A DNA stretch of 64,000 bases from an uncultured Bacteroidales bacterium (GTDB lineage Bacteria > Bacteroidota > Bacteroidia > Bacteroidales > F082). The DNA lies in NCBI GenBank assembly GCA_947303395.1, contig CAMYYD010000005.1, forward strand, positions 62,001 to 126,000. Reading direction: 5' to 3'. Below the pieces are notes generated by a model. It worked only from the letters and a program-made list of their open reading frames with translations. It was not told where the DNA came from and searched no databases. The position numbers were made by a program, and so were the translations under genes. Each line of letters opens with the position of its first letter. The stretch's first letter is position 1. Below, one piece after another: positions 8,973 to 17,006 of this stretch.

Positions 8973-9007
8973 TAAAAAAAACTATCCGATTTCACATAAA
9001 TTTTTAG

Positions 9008-9015
9008 TATTTTTG
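9008..9015 (+). promoter_or_regulatory. -7 promoter element for the apt-gldFG operon
   Basis: TATTTTTG, 19 nt before the apt ATG at 9035; full match to TAnnTTTG. Confidence 0.6.
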
Positions 9016-9034
9016 CTCTCTAAAATTTTACGTC

Positions 9035-9559
9035 ATGAAAGATCTGAAAGATTACGTACGTTCCATACCAGATTTTCCAAAACCGGGAATCATTTTCCGT
9101 GATATAACCACTTTAATCAACGATGCCGACGGCCTTCATCAAGCTATCGACGACATGTGCGACAAGGTGAAAGACATTGATTTTGATGTCATTGCAGGTG
9201 CTGAAGCCCGCGGATTCATCTTTGGTGCCGCCATGGCTTATAAGATGCACAAGCCTCTTGTCCTGATTCGTAAAAAAGGAAAACTGCCAACCAGAGTTAT
9301 CACCCAGGAATATGACCTTGAATACGGCACAGGCACCTTGGAGATGCATATCGACAGCTTCAAACCAGGCGCAAAAGTGCTCGTCGTCGACGACCTGCTG
9401 GCTACCGGCGGCACCACTAAGGCAATCACAAAACTGGTGGAAAAGGCAGGCGGCGTGGTGGCTGGCATCAGCGTACTTATCGAGCTTGTCGACCTGAAAG
9501 GACGCGAGCGTCTTACCGACTACCCTGTCTTCAGTTCAATATCATTCGAAGGAGAATAA
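9035..9559 (+). CDS. apt: Adenine phosphoribosyltransferase
   Basis: 174 residues, the usual length. It converts adenine and PRPP to AMP in purine salvage, in the cytosol. The N-terminal IPDFPKPGIIFRDITTL block is diagnostic of APRT. The PRPP-binding loop VLVVDDLLATGGT is at about residues 116-128, and IAGAEARGFIFG is the base-site region. Its stop lies 2 bp before the gldF ATG, so apt, gldF, gldG and the DUF4340 gene appear to form one operon driven by the TATTTTTG element upstream. The link between purine salvage and gliding-type genes looks positional only. Confidence 0.96.
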   Translation: MKDLKDYVRSIPDFPKPGIIFRDITTLINDADGLHQAIDDMCDKVKDIDFDVIAGAEARGFIFGAAMAYKMHKPLVLIRKKGKLPTRVITQEYDLEYGTGTLEMHIDSFKPGAKVLVVDDLLATGGTTKAITKLVEKAGGVVAGISVLIELVDLKGRERLTDYPVFSSISFEGE

Positions 9560-9561
9560 TA

Positions 9562-10293
9562 ATGTACGCTCTTTTTAGAAAAGAAATAAACAACTTCCTC
9601 AGCTCACTCATCGGAATCATGGTGGTGGTGGTGTTCCTGCTCATCACCGGACTGTTTCTGTGGGTGTTCCGCAGCGACTTTAACATCATGTCGTACGGCT
9701 ATGCGAGCCTCGACAGCCTGTTTATCCTCGCTCCGTGGGTGTTTCTGTTCCTCGTCCCCGCCGTCACCATGCGTTTCTTCGCCGAAGAACGTCGCACCGG
9801 CACCATCGAGATGCTGCTCACCAAGCCGCTGTCCGACTGGCAGATCGTGGGCGCGAAATACCTCGCAGGCGTGGCTCTCGTGCTCCTCGCACTCATCCCG
9901 ACATTGATTTATTACATCTCCGTCTCACGTCTCGCCATGCCCGTCGGCAACGTCGACCACGGCGGCATATGGGGCTCCTACATCGGACTGTTTTTCCTCA
10001 GCGCGGCATTCGTCAGCATAGGCGTCTTCTGCAGCTCAGTGACTAACAATCAAATACTTGCGTTCATCCTCTCGGTGTTCCTCTGCGGATTTCTCTACAT
10101 CGGATTCGAGTTCATATACTCGATGTCGCTGTTCGGAAAAGTCGACCTTTTCATCCAGCAGCTAGGCATGGCATCGCACTACAGCTCAATGAGCCGCGGC
10201 GTCATCGACACCCGCGACCTGATATATTTCCTTAGCGTTATTGTTTTATTCTTAAGCCTGACAAAACTCACTTTGTCGAGCAGAAAATGGTAG
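9562..10293 (+). CDS. gldF: Gliding-motility-type ABC transporter permease GldF
   Basis: 243 residues with six membrane spans in the ABC-2 permease pattern. FFAEERRTGTIEMLLTKPLSDWQIVGAKY is the conserved cytoplasmic loop of GldF/NosY-type permeases. GldF works with GldG and the ATPase GldA as an ABC exporter. In flavobacteria the three support gliding, but GldF/G homologues are also found in non-gliding Bacteroidales. No gldA lies in this window, so the ATPase must be elsewhere or another one is used. The gene starts 2 bp after apt and its stop overlaps the start region of gldG. Confidence 0.9.
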   Translation: MYALFRKEINNFLSSLIGIMVVVVFLLITGLFLWVFRSDFNIMSYGYASLDSLFILAPWVFLFLVPAVTMRFFAEERRTGTIEMLLTKPLSDWQIVGAKYLAGVALVLLALIPTLIYYISVSRLAMPVGNVDHGGIWGSYIGLFFLSAAFVSIGVFCSSVTNNQILAFILSVFLCGFLYIGFEFIYSMSLFGKVDLFIQQLGMASHYSSMSRGVIDTRDLIYFLSVIVLFLSLTKLTLSSRKW

Positions 10294-10301
10294 GAGGGCT
10301 T

Positions 10302-12068
10302 ATGGAAAACAAGAGAAAAAACATCAAACGCAACGAAATCACTTCTTTGATTATCACATTGATAATCATTGTGTTAGTAAATATAATCGGCTCATTCGTC
10401 TACACGCGTCTCGACCTCACCTCCGAGAAACGTTACACGCTTTCCAACACCTCGAAAGAGATTTTGAAAAACCTCGACGACTACGTCTATTTCCGCGTCT
10501 ATCTCGAAGGCGAGTTCCCGGCTGGCTTCAAAAAACTGCGAAAAGAGACGAAAGAGATGCTCGACGAGTTCCGTGCCTACTCCAAATTCATTGATTATGA
10601 ATTTATTAACCCTTCTGAAAGTCCTGATCCTGCCGAACGCAACGAGACTTATAAGATTCTCTACCAAAGCGGTTTGAACTATTACACCGAGACGGTGCAG
10701 ACCAACACGGGTATGCAGCAAATCATGATTTGGCCTGGAATAATCCTCAACTATCGTGAAAATGAACTGCCTATCGACTTGCTCTCCGGCCAGTCGGGAC
10801 AAAGTCAGGAAACAGTCCTCAACAACTCGGCGCAAGACCTTGAATATAAACTCATTAGCGCGATAAAAGAGATTTCAACCACCGTCAAACCTACCGTAGC
10901 TTTCACCGAAGGCCATGGCGAACTTTCCGACATGGAGGTTTTTGACATCGCCAACACTCTTTCGAAGAAATACATCATCAAGCGAGCCGAGCTCAACGAG
11001 CAGCTTAACTCATTGATGAAGAGAGACTTGGATCGCGACAGCAACATCGTCATCAAGCCGGCTTACGATGCCATCATCATCGCCAAACCGACGGAATCGT
11101 TCTCCGAAAAAGACAAGTTCATCATCGACCAATACATCATGTATGGCGGCAAGGTGATGTGGCTCCTCGACAACGTCAGCGCGTCCATGGACAGCCTGCA
11201 AAGCGCCGAATCCACAATGGGTCTCACGCTCAACCTCAACCTCGACGACCAGATGTTCAAATATGGTCTGAAACTCAACAAAAACCTGCTCCTCGCCTAT
11301 CCTTGCGCACAAATCGGACTGGTCACCGGACAGGGTTCAAACCTGCAGAGCATGCTTCTGCCATGGTATTATTTCCCTCTGCTCAGCCAAGCGTCGGAAC
11401 ATCCTATCGTACGTAACCTCGAGGCAGTGAAAGCCGACTTCGTAAGTTCTTTGGAACCAACGACTTCCGCTCCCGAGATTCAGAAGATTCCGCTTCTCAA
11501 AACATCCGATTACACCAAGGTCTCGAGCGCACCGGTATTCATCTCTTTGGACATCCTCAACCAGCGTCCTAACGCGAAGATGTTCCCTCAAAAAGGCATG
11601 ACAACGGCATTTCTCCTCAACGGAAAGTTCAGTTCTCTCTATGAAAACCGAATGCCAACGTCAATCGCGACATCTTCAGAGATAGGTTTCAAAACCGAAA
11701 GCGTGCCGACCTCGATGATTGTCATTGCCGATGGCGACATCATCCGCAACCAGCTCGCGCAACTCGACTATGCCAAGAAAAATAATAAACGCGTAGGTTC
11801 GCCGTTACCTTTAGGCTACGACCAATACACAAATATCACTTATGGCAACAAACAGTTTATCGAAAACGCCGTATCATATCTCCTTGAAGGTGAAGGACTT
11901 ATCAACATCCGCTCACGCGAACTGAAGATTCGTCTCCTCGACCTCAACAAGATCAACGGCAACCCGATAATGTGGCAAGTCATCAACGTAGTCCTGCCAT
12001 CAGCCATCATGATAGTCTTTGGAATTATGTTAGCAATTTTAAGAAAAAAGAAATACACTTCCAGTTAG
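10302..12068 (+). CDS. gldG: Gliding-motility-type ABC transporter substrate-binding protein GldG
   Basis: 588 residues from the ATG at 10302, preceded at 10292-10297 by AGGAGG, one of the few Shine-Dalgarno-like sequences in the window. An in-frame ATG at 10287, overlapping the end of gldF, is the alternative start. One N-terminal anchor (TSLIITLIIIVLVNIIGSFVYTRLDL) is followed by a large extracytoplasmic ABC_transp_aux domain (LTSEKRYTLSNTSKEIL, FTEGHGE, MYGGKVMWLLDN), and a C-terminal span (VINVVLPSAIMIVFGIMLAIL) ends the protein. This is the GldG architecture. The stop codon TAG is the start of a 10-unit octamer array that fills the whole gap to the next gene. Confidence 0.9.
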   Translation: MENKRKNIKRNEITSLIITLIIIVLVNIIGSFVYTRLDLTSEKRYTLSNTSKEILKNLDDYVYFRVYLEGEFPAGFKKLRKETKEMLDEFRAYSKFIDYEFINPSESPDPAERNETYKILYQSGLNYYTETVQTNTGMQQIMIWPGIILNYRENELPIDLLSGQSGQSQETVLNNSAQDLEYKLISAIKEISTTVKPTVAFTEGHGELSDMEVFDIANTLSKKYIIKRAELNEQLNSLMKRDLDRDSNIVIKPAYDAIIIAKPTESFSEKDKFIIDQYIMYGGKVMWLLDNVSASMDSLQSAESTMGLTLNLNLDDQMFKYGLKLNKNLLLAYPCAQIGLVTGQGSNLQSMLLPWYYFPLLSQASEHPIVRNLEAVKADFVSSLEPTTSAPEIQKIPLLKTSDYTKVSSAPVFISLDILNQRPNAKMFPQKGMTTAFLLNGKFSSLYENRMPTSIATSSEIGFKTESVPTSMIVIADGDIIRNQLAQLDYAKKNNKRVGSPLPLGYDQYTNITYGNKQFIENAVSYLLEGEGLINIRSRELKIRLLDLNKINGNPIMWQVINVVLPSAIMIVFGIMLAILRKKKYTSS

Positions 12069-12142
12069 TCAGTTAATCAGTTGTTCAGTTAGTCAGTTAA
12101 CTGGACAACTGAACAACTGAACAACTGAACAACTGAACAACT
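12062..12142. repeat. Octamer array R1 (palindromic, 10 units)
   Basis: Five units of the form CAGTTNNT/C (CAGTTAGT, CAGTTAAT, CAGTTGTT, CAGTTAGT, CAGTTAAC) are followed by five inverted units (TGGACAAC, then four TGAACAAC), centred on CAGTTAACTG. The gldG stop TAG is inside the first unit and the last unit ends directly before the ATG of the DUF4340 gene at 12143. It would form an imperfect hairpin in the operon mRNA. Confidence 0.9.
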
Positions 12143-13267
12143 ATGAAAAAGAAAAACATCATCTCAATAGTAATAATTGCGGTTCTCGTCGTCATCGCCG
12201 CCATTCTCATCGGTAACAACCGCTATCTCAGCACATTACGCGGCGAAGCCGCCGACTTCACAGTCTACGATACCGCCTCTATCACCAAACTTTTCTTCGC
12301 CGATAAAAGCGGAAATCAGGTGGTGCTGCAACGCAACGGCGACGCCTGGACAGTCAACAATGAATTCAACGCCAACCAAAACATGGTCAACGAGATGCTC
12401 TACACGCTCAACCGTATGCGCATCAAAATGCCAGTGTCTATTAAGAAAAGCGATAACATCGTGACGAGAATGTCGAGCACCAACACCAAAGTCGAGGTGT
12501 ATCAGATGATGCCTCGAATCAACTTATTCAACAAGGTGAAACTGTTCTATCACGAGAAACGAACCAAGGTTTTCTACATCGGTGATGTGACTCAGGACAA
12601 CCAAGGCACCTACGTCTTGAAAGAAGGTGGAGAAAAGGTGTATATCGTTCATCTTCATGGATTTAGAGGTTTCATCAGCTCACGTTTCACAGCCAAACCT
12701 ATCGACTGGCGCGATCACACCATCTTCAATGAAAAGATGGCTAACATCGAATCGGTGAAACTCGAAATCAACGACGATCCTGCTAACGGATTCATTATCA
12801 AGGAAAACGGACGTTATCAATACAGCATGAACCGTCTCAACGGCGAACCTTTGGCTTTCGACACTTTGAGAGTCTTGAACCTCATGTCATCGTTCAACAA
12901 CGTGCGTTTTGAGGCATTTTTGAACGATGTCGAGCCTGCACGCCGCGACTCCATCATCAACTCGCCTTTCCAGCAACGACTGACACTTACGACGAAAGAC
13001 GGCAAGAGCAGCAGCGTCACCACGTATACCATGCGCACCAATGCCGACATGTTCCTTTATTCTGAAGAAGATTTGGAAAACTACGACGATATGATTAAAG
13101 ATCCTGACCACAAATACGCGCTCCTCAGCGATGGCAACGAATTTGTGCTGATCCAGGATTTTGTCTTCGGAAAACTTCTGAAACCTGCTGATTACTACAG
13201 CAAAGACTACCACGAGGAAATCCCGCAGGTGTTTTATCAGGAGCTGGAAACAGTAGAAAGCCGATAG
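12143..13267 (+). CDS. DUF4340 domain-containing protein
   Basis: 374 residues. An N-terminal span (IISIVIIAVLVVIAAILI) is followed by an extracytoplasmic domain with GDAWTVNNEFNANQNMVNEMLYTLNRMRIKMPV and VYIGDVTQDNQGTYVL-like segments, the DUF4340 pattern. DUF4340 genes often follow gldG-type genes in Bacteroidota, and the context here suggests an accessory subunit of that exporter; the biochemical role is unknown. The ATG at 12143 directly follows array R1, so the leader between gldG and this gene consists only of octamer repeats. The stop codon TAG starts array R2. Confidence 0.82.
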   Translation: MKKKNIISIVIIAVLVVIAAILIGNNRYLSTLRGEAADFTVYDTASITKLFFADKSGNQVVLQRNGDAWTVNNEFNANQNMVNEMLYTLNRMRIKMPVSIKKSDNIVTRMSSTNTKVEVYQMMPRINLFNKVKLFYHEKRTKVFYIGDVTQDNQGTYVLKEGGEKVYIVHLHGFRGFISSRFTAKPIDWRDHTIFNEKMANIESVKLEINDDPANGFIIKENGRYQYSMNRLNGEPLAFDTLRVLNLMSSFNNVRFEAFLNDVEPARRDSIINSPFQQRLTLTTKDGKSSSVTTYTMRTNADMFLYSEEDLENYDDMIKDPDHKYALLSDGNEFVLIQDFVFGKLLKPADYYSKDYHEEIPQVFYQELETVESR

Positions 13268-13345
13268 TTAGTTAATCAGTTAGTCAGTTAGTCAGTTAAC
13301 CAGTTGTTAAGTTAACTGACTAACTGAACAACTGACTAACTAATA
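13265..13345. repeat. Octamer array R2 (palindromic, between convergent genes)
   Basis: Units of GTTAGTCA type run from the DUF4340 stop codon (TAG, 13265-13267). They turn through a loop around CCAGTTGTTAAG and return as TGACTAAC/TGAACAAC units up to the sodB stop (CTA on this strand, 13340-13342). The arms GTTAGTCAGTTAA and TTAACTGACTAAC pair perfectly. It probably serves as a bidirectional terminator; a T-run follows at 13348. Confidence 0.85.
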
Positions 13346-13918
13346 ACTTTTTTCCACAAATTCCCAGTTTATCAAACTCCAGAATTCGTTTACATAATTC
13401 GCTCTTAGGTTCTGGTAATCAAGATAATATGCATGTTCCCACACATCGCACACTAACAACGGCTTCAAACCTTCCGTTGTGAGCGGAGTCTGTGCGTTGC
13501 TTGTCTGCATTATCGATAATTTTCCATCTTTGTCGGCCACAAGCCATGCCCAACCGGAGCCGAACAACGTCACGCAACCGTTGATGAATTTCTCCTTGAA
13601 AGCCTCAAAACTGCCAAAGTCACGCACTATCGCATCCATGAGTTTGCCCGTCGGAGCAGACTTTTTCGGATTAGGTGTCATGCAGTTCCAATAAAAAGTG
13701 TGGTTCCACACCTGAGCGGCGTTGTTAAACATGCCACCCTGCGAAGTCTTCACAATCTCCTCAAGAGATTTATTCTCAAACGGTGTGCCCGCAATGAGCT
13801 TGTTCAAATTGTTCACATAGCCCGCATGATGCTTGCCATAGTGAAACTCTAATGTCTTCTGCGAGATATGCGGCTCCAGCGCATTCATCTCATACGGTAG
13901 TTTCGGTAATTCAATCAT
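13340..13918 (-). CDS. sodB: Superoxide dismutase, Fe type
   Basis: 192 residues, normal length. It converts superoxide to O2 and H2O2 in the cytosol. Metal ligands are visible at H26 (FHYGKHH), H73 (WNHTFYW), D158 and H162 ([12 protein letters not shown]). The outer-sphere glutamine Q69 in NNAAQVWNH is the iron-type signature; many Bacteroidales enzymes are cambialistic, so Mn use is not excluded. It overlaps the end of fprA by 4 bp, which suggests translational coupling at the end of a five-gene oxygen-defence operon. Confidence 0.95.
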   Translation of the reverse strand: MIELPKLPYEMNALEPHISQKTLEFHYGKHHAGYVNNLNKLIAGTPFENKSLEEIVKTSQGGMFNNAAQVWNHTFYWNCMTPNPKKSAPTGKLMDAIVRDFGSFEAFKEKFINGCVTLFGSGWAWLVADKDGKLSIMQTSNAQTPLTTEGLKPLLVCDVWEHAYYLDYQNLRANYVNEFWSLINWEFVEKSY

Positions 13919-15102
13919 AATCTTATGTTTTTGCCAATTTCAAATCCCAAATTATACAACTTCTCAATATCCTCTTCTCTAATCGGAGCGCCTTTCACCT
14001 CAACAGGCTCTCCAACGATATTCCATTTGCATGCCTCAGCGTTCTCTTTCAAGGTCTTCAGTCCGCCACCGCTCCACGATGCACCTCCAAACAGACCCAC
14101 GACCTTATTCTGTGGTTTGTACTCAGCCATCTCGTGCAGCAATCCGGTCATGTTCGGGAAAATGCTTCCGTAGTGTGAGCATGCACCTAATATAACGCCT
14201 TTGTACTGCCAAATATTGCTGAAAATGAATGATAATTCCGTCTTCGAAACATCGTAAACCTTAATCTCTTTCACGCCAGCCTCTGCAACGCCACGAGCTA
14301 CAATATCAGCCATTCTGCCTGTGTTCCCGTACATCGAGCCGTAAACGATTACCACGCCTTCCTTGGCCTGCTGAGCGCTCCAAGCCGTATATCTGTCAAT
14401 GACCCACTGCAGGTTGCTTCTCCAAATCAAGCCGTGCGAAGGTGCAATCATCTTGATGTCCAAAGTCTGAACCTTCTGGATAGCCTTTGTCGCCATCATT
14501 GCCACTTTTCCGATGATATTCGCATAATAACGGCGCATGTCGTCTTCATAGAAATCGAGGTTCACCTCATCGTCGAAGATGCCGCCGTTCAATGCTCCGA
14601 AGCCTCCGAAAGCGTCGTTCGAGAAGATGATTTTCGTGGTCTGCTCGTATGTCACCATCGATTCCGGCCAGTGGCACATCGGCGCCATGAAGAACTGAAG
14701 TGTATGATTTCCAAGACTTAAAGTCTCGCCTTCTGCAACGATTTTCTTGTTTTTAATCTCACCGTAGAAATTCTCCAAAGGAGCGAATGTCTTGGCGTTT
14801 CCGACCACCGTCACCTCTGGCCATTCTCTCAACACCGCGCCAACCGAACCGCTGTGATCCGGCTCGTCGTGGTTCACGATCAGATAATCGACTTTGCGGT
14901 CACCCAAGGTACGCTTGATCTGGAACATATACTGCGCCATAAACTCAGGCTCCACTGGGTCAATCAATGCAACTTGCTCATCTACAATAAGATACGAGTT
15001 GTATGACACGCCATTAGGCAACTCCATGTGGTTCTCAAACATCTCCGTCTTACGGTCATTCACCCCGACGTAATAAATATTCTCTGCTAATTTTATATTC
15101 AT
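13915..15102 (-). CDS. fprA: A-type flavodiiron protein (FprA), oxygen/NO reductase
   Basis: 395 residues. The N-terminal beta-lactamase-like domain has the di-iron ligands H78-x-E80-x-D82-H83 (NHDEPDHSG), then [17 protein letters not shown] and APSHGLIW. The C-terminal flavodoxin domain starts at about residue 255 ([17 protein letters not shown]) and binds FMN. Flavodiiron proteins reduce O2 to water or NO to N2O with electrons from rubredoxin, protecting anaerobes. The rubredoxin and rubredoxin-fusion genes directly upstream are plausible electron donors. It overlaps sodB by 4 bp downstream. Upstream, a 28-bp perfect palindrome fills most of the 72-bp gap. Confidence 0.93.
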   Translation of the reverse strand: MNIKLAENIYYVGVNDRKTEMFENHMELPNGVSYNSYLIVDEQVALIDPVEPEFMAQYMFQIKRTLGDRKVDYLIVNHDEPDHSGSVGAVLREWPEVTVVGNAKTFAPLENFYGEIKNKKIVAEGETLSLGNHTLQFFMAPMCHWPESMVTYEQTTKIIFSNDAFGGFGALNGGIFDDEVNLDFYEDDMRRYYANIIGKVAMMATKAIQKVQTLDIKMIAPSHGLIWRSNLQWVIDRYTAWSAQQAKEGVVIVYGSMYGNTGRMADIVARGVAEAGVKEIKVYDVSKTELSFIFSNIWQYKGVILGACSHYGSIFPNMTGLLHEMAEYKPQNKVVGLFGGASWSGGGLKTLKENAEACKWNIVGEPVEVKGAPIREEDIEKLYNLGFEIGKNIRL

Positions 15103-15136
15103 ATTAAAAAAATTTAATTCATTTTTTTCGCATCCA

Positions 15137-15164
15137 GTAGGGATAAGGCATGCCTTATCCCTAC
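15137..15164. repeat. 28-bp perfect palindrome of GTAGGG family
   Basis: Starts GTAGGGATAAGGCA and is perfectly symmetrical about its centre. It lies inside the oxygen-defence operon between the flavoredoxin-rubredoxin gene and fprA. Its arms match the 27138-27165 copy with three changes. Confidence 0.85.
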
Positions 15165-15174
15165 GGGTATCCAG

Positions 15175-15783
15175 TCATGTTGGTTCAATATATTCAAACT
15201 CTTCCTTTCCATGCTTGCACAGCGGACACACGATGTCATCCGGCAGCTGTTCGCCTTCATACACCCAACCGCAAACCTTGCACACCCAGCAGCCTTTTGT
15301 CACCGTCTTTTTCGGTTTGATATTTTTCTGATAATAATCGTAAGTCACTGAGACTTTGTCGTTTACCTTCACCGCATCAAGCACATCCGCAATAAACATG
15401 GTATGCGTGCCGAGGTCTATCGACTTCACAACTCTGCAGGCAAAATAAGCATTGATATGCTTGGGCAGATACAGCACATGGTTCACGGCGCGCAGCTCCT
15501 GCTCGCAGTCCGCGAATTTGTTTACGTTCCTTCCCGACTGAAACCCGAAATGTTCAAACACCTTAAACGGCGTTTCCGTTGTCAACACGTTGATATTGAA
15601 CACGCACGAGTCCAAAATCAGATCGTGCGTGTAGTTGTTTTTGTTGACAACTATCGACAACCTTAACGGGTCGCTTGTAACCTGCTGCACCGTGTTGATG
15701 ATGCAGCCGTTGTCGATGTTATCGTAGTTCGTCGTCAGGACATAAAGACCGTATCCAATCTTAGAAAGGGCCTTGGTATCCAT
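15175..15783 (-). CDS. Flavin reductase-like (flavoredoxin) - rubredoxin fusion protein
   Basis: 202 residues from the ATG at 15783, which overlaps the stop of the rubredoxin gene by 1 bp (TAATG), so coupled translation is likely; an upstream in-frame ATG at 15828 would lie inside rubredoxin. Residues 1-150 form an FMN-binding split-barrel domain (YGLYVLTTNYDNIDNGCIIN, VNKNNYTHDLI, FNINVLTTETP). Residues about 163-200 form a short rubrerythrin-type rubredoxin domain with two CxxC pairs (CKVCGWVYEG, CPLCKHGKEEF). The fusion probably passes electrons from flavin to FprA or a peroxidase. Such fusions are known in anaerobes under names such as high-molecular-weight rubredoxin; the exact reductant here is unknown. 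Confidence 0.88.
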   Translation of the reverse strand: MDTKALSKIGYGLYVLTTNYDNIDNGCIINTVQQVTSDPLRLSIVVNKNNYTHDLILDSCVFNINVLTTETPFKVFEHFGFQSGRNVNKFADCEQELRAVNHVLYLPKHINAYFACRVVKSIDLGTHTMFIADVLDAVKVNDKVSVTYDYYQKNIKPKKTVTKGCWVCKVCGWVYEGEQLPDDIVCPLCKHGKEEFEYIEPT

Positions 15784-15941
15784 TATTCCATTCCGAAGTG
15801 TTCTTTGCCAACACCGCAAAGTGGGCATGACCAGCTTTCCGGTAATTTGTCGAATGGTGTTCCTGGAGCGATGCCGTTGTCTGGATCGCCTACTGCCGGG
15901 TCATAAACATAACCGCAGACATCACAAACGTATTTTGCCAT
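15783..15941 (-). CDS. Rubredoxin
   Basis: A 52-residue protein starting [15 protein letters not shown] and ending with [14 protein letters not shown]. The four iron-binding cysteines are C6, C9, C39 and C42, with the usual spacing and the conserved GDPDNGI and PGTPF segments. It is a small cytosolic one-electron carrier. It lies 18 bp after the DHOD-like gene and overlaps the next gene by 1 bp. Its place directly before the flavoredoxin fusion and FprA suggests it delivers electrons to the flavodiiron oxygen reductase. Confidence 0.95.
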   Translation of the reverse strand: MAKYVCDVCGYVYDPAVGDPDNGIAPGTPFDKLPESWSCPLCGVGKEHFGME

Positions 15942-15959
15942 AGTAATCAGTTTTTATTG

Positions 15960-16940
15960 TTAATTTAAATCGTTGTTTCTTCTCAAATATTGCAGTCTCT
16001 CGAACACTTTCACATCTGCTGAAGCACTGCATTTTCCTTTGAAATCGTTGATACTGTTGAAGTTGTGTTTTTCCATCCACTTCTCCATGCCTTCAAGCAT
16101 ATTTGCTACGAAATCAATGCCTTTCTTATAAAGAACGCTACACACCTGCACCGAGCTTGCGCCTGCAAGTATCTGACGCACAACGTCTTCAGCCGAATGC
16201 ACACCTGTCGAAGCTGATAAGCAGCATGGAATACCTTCAGCCGTAAGCAGTGATATCCACCTCAAGGTGTTGCCGTTTTCTTCCTCAACCGAAAGTGCCG
16301 ATCCCGGAACAACTTTCATGTTCTCGATGTCGATTGTCGGGTTGTAGAAACGGTTGAAGAGCACCAGTCCCGCGGCACCTGCCATGCTCAAACGGAATGC
16401 CAGATTGCCAATGTTTGTGAAATGGTCGCCGAGTTTCACCGAGACAGGTATAGTCACAGTCTTTTTCACCTCGTTGAAAATGCTAACCACCTCATCTTCA
16501 ATATCTTTCGATGCGATATCTTTGTCGAATGGCGACACTGCGATGTTCAACTCCAATGCGTCGGCACCAGCATCCTGAAGCTCTTTTGCGAAACTTGTCC
16601 ACTCGCCTTTGTCAGCGCAGTTGATGCTCGCAATAATCGGGATATCAACGCTTTTCTTAGCTTCACGGATAAGATTTTCATAAATTGCAATCTCGTTTCC
16701 GCGGAGGAAAGTCTTCATATAAAGGTCGGCATCAGGGTTTGAGTTATAGATGTCGGTATAGCCTTCCTCTTTCTTGATATCAGACAAAATCTGCTCCTCG
16801 AAGAGCGATTTCAACACCACCGCACCGGCTCCCGCCTTAGCGCATTTCACAATACCATCAACGGTTCCCGTAAAAGTAGAACTTCCAACAATGATAGGAT
16901 TCTTAAGCTTTAATCCCAGATATGATGTGTTTAAATTCAT
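15960..16940 (-). CDS. Dihydroorotate dehydrogenase-like flavoprotein
   Basis: 326 residues, an FMN-binding TIM barrel. It starts with NTSYLGLKLKNPIIVGSSTFTG, as in class-1 DHOD-like proteins. It has IPIIASINC, ALELNIAVSPFD (the phosphate/substrate-proximal strand), VSVKLGDHFTN and ASSVQVCSVLYKKG (the FMN-phosphate region). The usual catalytic Cys/Ser loop of true PyrD is not obvious and there are no pyrimidine genes nearby, so I do not call it pyrD. It heads the operon of rubredoxin, flavoredoxin-rubredoxin, FprA and SOD. I infer that it oxidises an unknown substrate or couples NAD(P)H to that chain. A good promoter precedes it. Confidence 0.85.
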   Translation of the reverse strand: MNLNTSYLGLKLKNPIIVGSSTFTGTVDGIVKCAKAGAGAVVLKSLFEEQILSDIKKEEGYTDIYNSNPDADLYMKTFLRGNEIAIYENLIREAKKSVDIPIIASINCADKGEWTSFAKELQDAGADALELNIAVSPFDKDIASKDIEDEVVSIFNEVKKTVTIPVSVKLGDHFTNIGNLAFRLSMAGAAGLVLFNRFYNPTIDIENMKVVPGSALSVEEENGNTLRWISLLTAEGIPCCLSASTGVHSAEDVVRQILAGASSVQVCSVLYKKGIDFVANMLEGMEKWMEKHNFNSINDFKGKCSASADVKVFERLQYLRRNNDLN

Positions 16941-16960
16941 AATTTTAAATTTTCAATCTA

Positions 16961-16989
16961 CAAAGATATGAAATATTTGATATTTCCAA
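16961..16989 (-). promoter_or_regulatory. Promoter of the oxygen-defence operon
   Basis: On the minus strand TTGG, then 17 bp, then TATCTTTG (16961-16968), 20 nt before the ATG at 16940. Both the -33 and -7 elements of Bacteroidota sigma-ABfr promoters are present. Confidence 0.65.
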
Positions 16990-17006
16990 GCTTTTTTTCA
17001 AAAATT

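Noticed and set aside
15960..16940. Calling the DHOD-like gene pyrD
   Set aside because: No pyrimidine genes nearby, the catalytic loop is not clear, and the operon is one of oxygen defence.
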